In this document: positions 1-5,312 of the stretch, piece by piece
Numbering within the stretch: position 1 is the first letter of the stretch
How the letters are laid out: each line of letters starts with the position of its first letter
Origin: Candidatus Methanoperedentaceae archaeon
GTDB lineage: Archaea; Halobacteriota; Methanosarcinia; Methanosarcinales; Methanoperedenaceae
Direction: 5' to 3'
Length of the DNA: 7,150 nucleotides
NCBI GenBank assembly: GCA_027371625.1
Contig: DAHXMQ010000352.1
Coordinates: forward strand, 1 to 7,150
Program-made: the position numbers and the translations under genes
The notes under the pieces: model-generated
Database searches by the model: none
What the model was told of the DNA's origin: nothing
What the model saw: only the letters and a program-made list of their open reading frames with translations

Positions 1-94
1 ACAAGATTTTTATCATTATAATCCTGCTAAACTACCCACTCCCGCAGAATGGGTAACAATTAGGCGTCTCCGAGTAAAAGATGCTGTTAATAAT
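1..94 (+). repeat. Inverted repeat, left arm (94 bp, perfect)
   Basis: This stretch is the exact reverse complement of 978-1071. I compared the arms base by base and found no mismatch; they diverge between 94 and 95 (977/978). The left limit is the window edge, so the true arm may be longer. The arms enclose 883 bp holding the last 165 codons of the methyltransferase and the ATP-cone relic. Confidence 0.9.
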
Positions 95-187
95 TTCTAC
101 GACCTGACCCGCTATATCTTCTGCTCTTTTCCCATCTTTGCTTTTTGTGGCGATGAAAGCTTTAAAAACAGCATTTGCTATCTTTGA
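1..187 (+). pseudogene. Truncated copy of the DNA methyltransferase gene (5'-cut by window edge)
   Basis: In the frame starting at position 2, bases 2-94 encode the residues that are 603-633 of the full-length methyltransferase on the opposite strand (483-2876), from QDFYHYNP to VKDAVNN. Nucleotide identity over 1-94 is perfect, including silent positions. At 95 homology stops abruptly inside what should be the conserved VKDAVNxVWWL segment, and the frame runs through unrelated sequence to a TGA at 185-187. The copy therefore lacks the downstream target-recognition segment and the AdoMet-binding motif DPFAGS, and cannot be a functional methyltransferase as it stands. How much lies to the left of the window is unknown. 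It may be a recent partial duplication, one arm of an invertible element carrying an alternative N-terminal half, or an assembly fold-back. The lack of any silent change favours a very recent event or an artefact. Confidence 0.75.
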
Positions 188-262
188 CTTATCAAATTCC
201 ACTATTCTTCCATCTCTTTTGCGGATTTCTTGTATCGTGGTATCAGCCCCCGTATCTATTTT
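95..262 (-). pseudogene. ATP-cone domain remnant (ribonucleotide reductase type)
   Basis: On the minus strand, the open stretch 262 to 95 encodes 56 residues containing TTIQEIRKRDGRIVEFD, then KSKIANAVFKAF and AEDIAGQVVE. This is the classic ATP-cone pattern (xIRKRDGRxVxFDxxKIxxAIxKA...), the nucleotide-sensing regulatory module at the N-terminus of class I, II and III ribonucleotide reductases and of NrdR. No ATG, GTG or TTG lies between the upstream in-frame TAA (263-265) and the RKRDG motif, and no reductase body follows. After codon 95-97 the frame runs into the methyltransferase fragment and stops at 32-34. The cone therefore seems cut at both ends, and it is better called a relic than a gene. 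It could instead be one edge of a rearranged nrd gene whose body lies elsewhere. The motif match is strong; which reductase class it came from cannot be told. Confidence 0.7.
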
Positions 263-354
263 TTATTTGCCGTTCCAAGGCTTAATTATATGTATGATAA
301 TTTATAACGCTGTATATTAAAAACTTTGGTTTGAACGTTTGAGAACCTTCCAAT

Positions 355-377
355 CAAAGCGAAAACGGAGAGCTTTG
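355..377. repeat. Small hairpin carrying the 14-bp flank repeat
   Basis: CAAAGC (355-360) and GCTTTG (372-377) can pair around an 11-nt loop, GAAAACGGAGA. Stem and loop overlap the 14-bp sequence AAGCGAAAACGGAG (357-370), which recurs at 3776-3789 in the same orientation. It lies downstream of the methyltransferase stop, so a role in 3'-end formation is possible; it could equally be an end of the inserted block. Confidence 0.4.
357..370 (+). repeat. 14-bp direct repeat, left copy
   Basis: AAGCGAAAACGGAG occurs here and again at 3776-3789. The two copies bracket the two-gene minus-strand block, each lying on the outer side of a cluster of TGTCCGAAAAGT motifs. The bases on either side differ, so this is a discrete 14-bp match. 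Confidence 0.6.
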
Positions 378-425
378 TCTGATAAGTAGCTTCTGTCCGA
401 AAAGTCCGTGATTTGTCCGAAAAGT
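376..425 (+). repeat. Cluster of three 12-bp TGTCCGAAAAGT motifs, left flank
   Basis: Perfect copies of TGTCCGAAAAGT lie at 394-405 and 414-425, exactly 20 bp apart start to start. A degenerate copy, TGTCTGATAAGT (10 of 12 matches), lies at 376-387. A second cluster with the same 20-bp period lies at 3719-3750 on the far side of the block. The near two-turn spacing suggests protein binding on one face of the helix, such as operators or recombinase arm sites, but no such protein is visible here. Confidence 0.65.
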
Positions 426-482
426 ATTTTTTACATTACTCATAACAATATTGAAAAGTTGTCGTGGGATGGCTTCTGGCTA

Positions 483-2876
483 TTAGCTGTCCTGGGATTC
501 AGTAGTGTTAAGAAACTTATTTAAATTGTCTATTTTTTCTTCAAATCTAAATTTCGAACCTGCAACATATTCATAGTTTAGTTCAATGGCTATCCATCTT
601 CGATTTAACCTTTCACAGGCTTCTCCTGTAACATTAGAACCTGCAAATGGGTCTAAGATTATATCATCTTCCTTCGTGAGAAATCTAATAAAGAAATCGG
701 GTAAGTCTATAGGAAAACGAGCAGGATGGGGTTTTATTCCTTCTTCTTTGCATTTTTTCAAATAATAACTAAGGCTTTCTGTATTTGCAAACTCTAATAA
801 ATTTGGAGGTATAGCCCCACCGTTATCTTTTTGAAATTTCGTGCTAATATTATGCCCAGATGGACGATGATTAGGCGTATAGCCATTAATCAAAAGTTGT
901 TTCATACTTTCGCTGTACGGTTTTGGGACTCTTCTATTATCTGCATCTACAAAGGGGTCGAGAACCAGCCACCAAACATTATTAACAGCATCTTTTACTC
1001 GGAGACGCCTAATTGTTACCCATTCTGCGGGAGTGGGTAGTTTAGCAGGATTATAATGATAAAAATCTTGTGCAAGATAAAAACCACTTTCACAAAGTCT
1101 TGTTAATAAATTAAACTGGTATGTAGATTTAACTGGTAAACCCTTAATCCACGAACCTCCAATGTCAATTACTAAACTTCCGTCAGGTTCGAGAATCTGC
1201 TTAAAATATGGAACAAACTTCATAAACCAATCCACATATTCTTCAGCATCCTCATTTCCATATTCTTTTTTCTTAATTAAAGCAAACGGTGGAGAAGTAA
1301 CAATGAGCTTTGCTTTAACACCCTGATTAATTAGATATGGAAGAACCCCCAAAGAATCCCCACAATACATACTTCCTAAATCAGTTTTGTATGATGGTGT
1401 GAATACACTTCGGTTATCTGGGTATATGTTTTCAATTTCACCCACTGCCTGCGCCTCTTTTCTTTCAGCAACCATACCAATCGCAAAATTTCCTTTAAGT
1501 TTCATGGCATTAGATGCCTGAGAATTTAATATCTCAATTAGTGCCAAATTATTTTTTATAATTTCATCAAGATGTTTTCCTTCAATTATTATGATATTTA
1601 GATTACTGCTGGCTACAATTCGATTTTTAAAGGTCATAGCACCATCAGTGGCTTTACCAGTACCGACAACTAGAATTACATTAGATAGCGTAACATTACT
1701 CATGCCAACTTCTTTTGCAACCGCTTCCAGAGTAATATCAGAGGCTTTACATTGAACCTGCCAACGTGAATATATAAGTCGAGCAGAATGAAGCATCGCA
1801 TCAATTTCGCCTCCAGCTGCTATTTCTTCGTCCGTCGCTCTCCAGTTCATAAACTCCAAGTCTAACATTTGACATAAACGAATCGCCAGTAACTCTAATG
1901 ATTGTCCTCTTTTTTGAACGTCTTTTTTCTGTCGGACATCACTAACAATTTGCTCTAAAGATTTACTTCTTATGTCTCTTATATCACTGAATCCTGCTGC
2001 GCTGTATAGTGAATTTAATATTGAGTCAGCGACTTCTTTGATAAACTTGTTTGTCGGTTTAACATCCGCAGGTTTTCCCCCACGCCCTTCTGGAGTCGTA
2101 TCATCTTTTTTTCCCTTTTTTCTAACTTCAATAAACCCTTGCTCCTGAAGAGGTTTTAAAACTGTTAAGGGAATTTCTTTCCAATTAAACTTTATTTCAC
2201 CCGAAAACAATGCCTCTGCATGTTTACATACATCATTATATGGTATCCAATCTGTTACATTCAATGCTACCATCGCTCTTAGAAATGAGATTTGATTATG
2301 CGTTAATGATTTTAATGCTTCAATCGTCTCAGCTTTTGTTCCCATCAACTGTTCATATACACGATAATTTATATCATAACCGTCTAATAATTGTGATTGC
2401 TGAAGCCAATTTAATATTCCAGATAAATCACTTGAATTTTTACTAACTTGAAAACCTCTCTTACATAACTCATCAGGCAAAGATTTTAAGTCGATTTTTA
2501 AACCAGCACCTCTCATTTCTTTTAAAGTCTCAACAACTGCAATGCCATTCATGTCGAATAAAATATGCTTCGCTAATAATTCATGGCTTTTTTCAGCATC
2601 ATCATACGAATCTACCAGTTGCTTACCAAATGTTGTTAAATTGCAATCAGTAGTAATAATTCCATAATTCTTCAATGAAATTATTGTATTCCTTGCAAGT
2701 TTTTCAGGGTTTACTTTATCTTTAAAAAATGCATCTGCGATAGCTTTTTTCAGTTCGGAATCCCTGCCAGCATAACTATTTAAAAGTGCTAATAACTCTT
2801 TAAGCGGGGTTTGTGAAGGAGAAAATTGTTGAGTGTATGTTATTCTTAACACATTGGTATATATCATTATCACCAT
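483..2876 (-). CDS. Bifunctional restriction-modification candidate: PD-(D/E)XK nuclease fused to N4-cytosine DNA methyltransferase
   Basis: A 797-residue protein predicted to methylate, and possibly cut, specific DNA sites. Residues about 35-95 and 180-255 look like winged-helix DNA-binding segments. Residues 325-435 form a PD-(D/E)XK-like nuclease core: E328 in the first helix, D359 in GGEIDAML, then Q375-C-K377 in WQVQCKA, the QxK variant known from Mrr-type enzymes. The C-terminal part (about 497-775) is an amino-methyltransferase. TSPPF (motif IV, 527-531) precedes DPFAGSNVTGE (motif I, 742-752), which is the beta-class order, and SPPF points to N4-cytosine. The segment around 600-640 (PTPAEWVTIRR, VKDAVNNVWWL) resembles motif VIII, so target recognition should lie at about 640-710. 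Start: M1, or M4 nine bases later. The dCTP-deaminase-like gene lies 86 bp upstream. The AT-rich composition contrasts with the helicase and iscS genes. A methyltransferase with a dead or regulatory nuclease domain is the alternative. Confidence 0.85.
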   Translation of the reverse strand: MVIMIYTNVLRITYTQQFSPSQTPLKELLALLNSYAGRDSELKKAIADAFFKDKVNPEKLARNTIISLKNYGIITTDCNLTTFGKQLVDSYDDAEKSHELLAKHILFDMNGIAVVETLKEMRGAGLKIDLKSLPDELCKRGFQVSKNSSDLSGILNWLQQSQLLDGYDINYRVYEQLMGTKAETIEALKSLTHNQISFLRAMVALNVTDWIPYNDVCKHAEALFSGEIKFNWKEIPLTVLKPLQEQGFIEVRKKGKKDDTTPEGRGGKPADVKPTNKFIKEVADSILNSLYSAAGFSDIRDIRSKSLEQIVSDVRQKKDVQKRGQSLELLAIRLCQMLDLEFMNWRATDEEIAAGGEIDAMLHSARLIYSRWQVQCKASDITLEAVAKEVGMSNVTLSNVILVVGTGKATDGAMTFKNRIVASSNLNIIIIEGKHLDEIIKNNLALIEILNSQASNAMKLKGNFAIGMVAERKEAQAVGEIENIYPDNRSVFTPSYKTDLGSMYCGDSLGVLPYLINQGVKAKLIVTSPPFALIKKKEYGNEDAEEYVDWFMKFVPYFKQILEPDGSLVIDIGGSWIKGLPVKSTYQFNLLTRLCESGFYLAQDFYHYNPAKLPTPAEWVTIRRLRVKDAVNNVWWLVLDPFVDADNRRVPKPYSESMKQLLINGYTPNHRPSGHNISTKFQKDNGGAIPPNLLEFANTESLSYYLKKCKEEGIKPHPARFPIDLPDFFIRFLTKEDDIILDPFAGSNVTGEACERLNRRWIAIELNYEYVAGSKFRFEEKIDNLNKFLNTTESQDS
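978..1071 (-). repeat. Inverted repeat, right arm, inside the methyltransferase gene
   Basis: This is the partner of 1-94 and lies within codons 603-633 of the methyltransferase, just after motif IV and before the target-recognition segment and the DPFAGS motif. Homologous or site-specific recombination between the arms would exchange everything downstream of codon 633. Confidence 0.9.
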
Positions 2877-2930
2877 CTCTTATATATTTTTATTAATTGA
2901 ATCCTAAAACCATAAAGTATATTTAATTTT
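2877..2930 (-). promoter_or_regulatory. Putative promoter of the methyltransferase gene
   Basis: On the minus strand TTAAATATA (2926-2918) resembles an archaeal TATA box. Initiation about 25 nt downstream would leave a leader of roughly 20 nt before the ATG at 2876. A second AT-rich run (2893-2881) lies too close to the start to serve it. The bases AAGAG next to the ATG give only a weak ribosome-binding site. Read-through from the upstream gene is also possible. Confidence 0.35.
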
Positions 2931-2962
2931 GGATAGCGTGCTCAGTGATTTATTAAGCTTAA

Positions 2963-3601
2963 TCAAGGTTTTTTTAAAATCAAAGCAATTAGGGCAGCTA
3001 AAATAAATCCCAATAACCATTTCATCCATCTTGTATCGGACTGTAAACCCCTCATAACCCCTACGACCTCATATAATGTAACTCCCTTTGCTCCAACAAT
3101 AAATTCTATATTTTCTGATGGGAAATCCGTTTGATTTTGATATGAACCTTCATATTTTCTCTCAGATTGTACTCCTAATCTTGAAAATTCGATTGAGCAA
3201 AAAGGTTCGCCATATTTTAAAATTACCGTTCTCGGTCCAGTATTAAAAAGCGATACAACCAAATTTCCTCTAAATGTTGGGTCAATCTGAGGACCTGCAA
3301 ATAGGATTAATCCCTTTCTGGTAAAATAAGACCTTAATCCAAATCTCGCACTAATGGCATTGGATAACTCTAACCTTTCGTATGTTAGCAGTTCAACAAA
3401 TTCACCCGTACCGATTTGTAATATTCGCTCGACTTCTAAGTTCAGGATAGGGGGCTGTCCGTCTTTTATACTCTTCAATGCTCTTCTCCCAACCCTTAAA
3501 TCATAAGAGGCTGGGGCTAACAAGTTATCCTGAAAATCCTCAATAAGCAACTCTTTATTTTTTATTGCTTCTTTGATTTCTGTATCTGACATTACAGACA
3601 T
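2963..3601 (-). CDS. Membrane-anchored dCTP deaminase/dUTPase-fold protein, probably deaminase-inactive
   Basis: A 212-residue protein with the Dcd fold: MSDTEIK start, APASYDLRVG (29-38), FGLRSYFTRKGL (87-98) matching the RSSxxRxGL motif (R90, S91, R95 kept), AGPQIDPTFRG (102-112) and ERKYEGSYQNQ (147-157) matching the conserved C-terminal nucleotide-closing segment. Known enzymes deaminate dCTP to dUTP, some also hydrolysing dUTP. Their catalytic glutamate (E138 in E. coli, in the LEF/LEL strand) aligns here with S117 in VVSLFN, so deamination is unlikely and a nucleotide-binding or sensing role is plausible. Unlike ordinary Dcd, it ends in one hydrophobic helix (about 195-209) between R/K residues, a tail anchor placing the domain in the cytoplasm. 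M4 is an alternative start and aligns better with typical Dcd N-termini. The gene lies 86 bp upstream of the nuclease-methyltransferase on the same strand, suggesting one accessory module. Confidence 0.8.
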   Translation of the reverse strand: MSVMSDTEIKEAIKNKELLIEDFQDNLLAPASYDLRVGRRALKSIKDGQPPILNLEVERILQIGTGEFVELLTYERLELSNAISARFGLRSYFTRKGLILFAGPQIDPTFRGNLVVSLFNTGPRTVILKYGEPFCSIEFSRLGVQSERKYEGSYQNQTDFPSENIEFIVGAKGVTLYEVVGVMRGLQSDTRWMKWLLGFILAALIALILKKP

Positions 3602-3633
3602 TTTATACTCAAATATTTATTATGTTCTTCTTG

Positions 3634-3660
3634 AGTTATATAATTACCCACCGATTCACC
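3634..3660 (-). promoter_or_regulatory. Putative promoter of the deaminase-fold gene
   Basis: On the minus strand ATTATATAA (3644-3636) is a good TATA box. Initiation near 3614 would give a leader of about 13 nt, so translation probably uses little or no Shine-Dalgarno sequence; none is visible. Immediately upstream is GGTGAATCGGTGGG (3660-3647), of which a related copy lies at 3709-3693. Confidence 0.45.
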
Positions 3661-3718
3661 AACCGCCATTTCACCAAAATTTCTTTACAAATCCCACCGA
3701 AGATTCACAAGGTACCTA

Positions 3719-3776
3719 TGTCCGAAAAGTATCCGTAGTGTCCGAGAAGTCAGCCTTTTAGGACACTATTCGGACA
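3719..3776 (+). repeat. Right cluster of TGTCCGAAAAGT motifs with nested inverted repeats
   Basis: TGTCCGAAAAGT (3719-3730) and TGTCCGAGAAGT (3739-3750) stand 20 bp apart, the same period as in the left cluster. A third copy, TGTCCGAATAGT, sits on the opposite strand at 3776-3765. TAGTGTCC (3736-3743) pairs with GGACACTA (3761-3768), and TGTCCGA with TCGGACA (3770-3776), so the site has dyad symmetry the left cluster lacks. It ends 20 bp before the first helicase TATA box, so it could be an operator for that promoter; as a matching pair with the left cluster it could instead mark an insertion boundary. Confidence 0.6.
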
Positions 3777-3789
3777 AGCGAAAACGGAG
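3776..3789 (+). repeat. 14-bp direct repeat, right copy
   Basis: AAGCGAAAACGGAG matches 357-370 exactly and in the same orientation. Here it lies just upstream of a strong TATA box (3796-3802), so it could overlap the transcription factor B recognition region or an activator site as well as being a flank marker. Confidence 0.6.
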
Positions 3790-3830
3790 CAAAAGTATAA
3801 AAGGGCGCCCACCATTATTAGCGACCAATA
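3790..3830 (+). promoter_or_regulatory. Putative promoter of the helicase gene with GGGCGCCC palindrome
   Basis: TATAAAA (3796-3802), preceded by purine-rich GAGCAAAAG, is the best TATA box in the window. It is followed directly by the perfect 8-bp palindrome GGGCGCCC (3803-3810), well placed for a repressor between TATA and the expected start near 3825. Transcription from here would give a leader of about 125 nt before the ATG at 3951. Weaker boxes at 3858-3866 and 3894-3903 would give leaders of roughly 60 and 27 nt. Confidence 0.5.
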
Positions 3831-3950
3831 ACTTTTAAGCAGTAAATTAATCTATACTTTTATAAAGTTGTGCTTATAGCTCTTAATTGTTCTAATATAT
3901 AAATTAAAGAGGTTAATAGGAAACAGCATCACGCTTTTTCAAAAAATAAT

Positions 3951-5162
3951 ATGGAAAGTTTTAAAGATCTGGGCATCAGTGAGCCCGTTTTGAAATCAAT
4001 AAATGATGAGAAATTCGAAAATCCCAGTGAGATACAGGAAAAATCCATCCCTTTGATACTCGCAGGGAGAGACGTTATAGCCGGGTCTGCGACAGGTTCA
4101 GGAAAGACGCTTGCATTCGCTTCCGGTATTATACAGGGTTCTGAGCGGGGAAAAGGCATTCAGGCTCTGGTACTGGTTCCCACAAGAGAACTGGCAGAAC
4201 AGGTCGCAAAGGCTCTGGCGAAATTCTCAAAGTACAAACCTTTAGGGATAATCGCTATCTACGGGGGTGTAGGGATAAATCCACAAATCCTGGGATTGCG
4301 GACTGCAGATGTAGTGGTGGGAACACCCGGCAGGATACTTGACCATATCGCACGAAATTCCATCAGATTGGGCAAGTTGAAAACCCTTGTGCTTGATGAA
4401 GCAGACCGGATGTTCGATATGGGATTCAAGGATGACGTGGAGAGAATAATCAGGAAATGCCCGGCTGAAAGGCAGACTCTTCTTTTCTCTGCAACTATTT
4501 CAAAAGATGTGGTCAGGCTTGCCCAGAGGCACATGAAAAAACCGCTTCAGGTTTCGGTTGATTCCTATGTTGACCCGAAAAAACTTGTCCAGACTTATTA
4601 TGAAGTTGGTGATGAGATGAAGTTTTCATTGCTTGTACACCTGCTGAAGCATGAGAACTCTGACCTTGTGATGGTTTTCTGCAATACCAAGAGAAATACT
4701 GACAAGGTTGCAAAGAACCTGCGGTTTTCAGGTATAGCCGCCCAGGCCATTCATGGCGGATTGCCACAGGGTAAAAGGAACAATGTCATGGATAGATTCC
4801 ATTCCGGGAAATCCTGTGTCCTTGTATGCACGGATGTGGCTGCAAGGGGGCTTGATATCGAGGGTGTTTCCCATGTTTATAATTACGATATTCCCCGTGA
4901 GAGCAAACAGTATATCCACAGGATAGGAAGGACTGCAAGAGCAGGGGCGGAAGGGAAGGCGATAAATATCCTTTCCAGGAATGATTACGATAATTTCTCA
5001 GCCGTATTGAAGGAAAATGATGTGGATATAAGGGAAGAGACATTGCCTGCCTTTGAGAGGGTCGCTATTAGACTGCCTGAACGAAGGATGAGTAAGCCTG
5101 AGGTGAATAAGCCTGCTGTTAGAAGAGGACAGCAGCGTAACAGGCGCAGACGGTTGTATTAG
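3951..5162 (+). CDS. DEAD-box ATP-dependent RNA helicase
   Basis: A 403-residue minimal DEAD-box protein that unwinds or remodels RNA duplexes with ATP in the cytoplasm. All motifs are present in order: conserved F4 and Q-motif (NPSEIQ, 24-29), Walker A ATGSGKT (47-53), PTRELA (77-82), GG (105-106), TPGR (125-128), DEAD (149-152, here DEAD-R), SAT (180-182), VFCNTK (242-247), TDVAARGLDI (294-303) and HRIGRTAR (323-330). The tail after about 375 is basic (RRGQQRNRRRRLY), a likely nonspecific RNA-binding extension. The overall shape resembles bacterial RhlE and archaeal cold-induced DEAD-box proteins. The ATG is chosen because F4 stands at the usual distance before the Q-motif. No Shine-Dalgarno lies close; AGAGG at 3908-3912 is too far upstream. 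The long AT-rich leader would suit temperature-dependent control, but that is inference. The specific RNA target cannot be told. Confidence 0.96.
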   Translation: MESFKDLGISEPVLKSINDEKFENPSEIQEKSIPLILAGRDVIAGSATGSGKTLAFASGIIQGSERGKGIQALVLVPTRELAEQVAKALAKFSKYKPLGIIAIYGGVGINPQILGLRTADVVVGTPGRILDHIARNSIRLGKLKTLVLDEADRMFDMGFKDDVERIIRKCPAERQTLLFSATISKDVVRLAQRHMKKPLQVSVDSYVDPKKLVQTYYEVGDEMKFSLLVHLLKHENSDLVMVFCNTKRNTDKVAKNLRFSGIAAQAIHGGLPQGKRNNVMDRFHSGKSCVLVCTDVAARGLDIEGVSHVYNYDIPRESKQYIHRIGRTARAGAEGKAINILSRNDYDNFSAVLKENDVDIREETLPAFERVAIRLPERRMSKPEVNKPAVRRGQQRNRRRRLY

Positions 5163-5212
5163 GCAAGGTGCGCCTTGCGAAGTGGCATTATCTTTTATCT
5201 TCACTTTTTTTT
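5163..5212 (+). terminator. Hairpin and T-run terminator of the helicase gene
   Basis: Right after the TAG stop, GCAAGG (5163-5168) and CCTTGC (5173-5178) form a 6-bp stem with a TGCG loop. T-rich sequence follows, ending in eight consecutive T at 5205-5212. Archaeal RNA polymerase terminates on T-runs alone, so the T-run is the firmer part of the call. Confidence 0.6.
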
Positions 5213-5312
5213 GATTGGCAATAATACCAAAAGCAAATCATTGATTTCCATGTTCTGATCCTTGCCTCCATAATGTCTTCGCAATTCAATATAAGAATTG
5301 TAAAGCCCAGCA
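5213..5312. other. Convergent intergenic spacer
   Basis: These 100 bp separate the convergent helicase and iscS genes. They hold a small inverted repeat, CAATTC (5282-5287) and GAATTG (5295-5300), that could form a hairpin after the iscS stop. No strong T-run appears on the minus strand. No iscU follows iscS here. Confidence 0.35.

Larger units (their letters stand above)
188..482. other. Gene-poor left flank of the accessory block
   Basis: Beyond the ATP-cone relic (to 262), no supported gene lies between 263 and the methyltransferase stop at 483. The stretch is AT-rich and holds the hairpin at 355-377 and the TGTCCGAAAAGT cluster. On the minus strand, runs of T at about 321-325 could serve as oligo-T terminators for the methyltransferase transcript, but none is striking. 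No transposase or integrase fragment is recognisable. Confidence 0.4.
3602..3950. other. Divergent intergenic region (349 bp) between the deaminase-fold gene and the helicase
   Basis: No gene is supported here. From left to right it holds the TATA box of the minus-strand gene (3636-3644), GTGAAT/GGTGGG-type repeats (3647-3709), the right TGTCCGAAAAGT cluster (3719-3776), the 14-bp repeat (3776-3789), and three candidate TATA boxes for the helicase (3796-3802, 3858-3866, 3894-3903). The boundary between the AT-rich accessory block and the resident chromosome probably lies near 3719-3790. Confidence 0.5.

Noticed and set aside
138..320. Plus-strand frame for a 60-residue hydrophobic peptide
   Set aside because: It lies antisense to the ATP-cone relic, whose protein motif is clear on the minus strand; the hydrophobicity is a by-product of the opposite strand's lysine codons.
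376..425. Possible mini-CRISPR
   Set aside because: The repeats are only 12 bp with 6-8 bp between them, far too short for repeat-spacer units, and no cas gene is present.
831..1040. Plus-strand 69-residue frame inside the methyltransferase
   Set aside because: It is antisense to conserved methyltransferase residues and has no recognisable motif; its tail recurs at 32-94 on the minus strand only because of the inverted repeat.
3719..3776. Terminal inverted repeat of an insertion sequence
   Set aside because: The flank clusters are in direct, not inverted, orientation relative to each other, and neither gene between them resembles a transposase; kept only as an alternative in the repeat finding.
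5188..5272. Short minus-strand frame after iscS beginning MEARIRTWKSM
   Set aside because: About 27 residues with no ribosome-binding site or recognisable motif, crossing the T-run terminator of the helicase.
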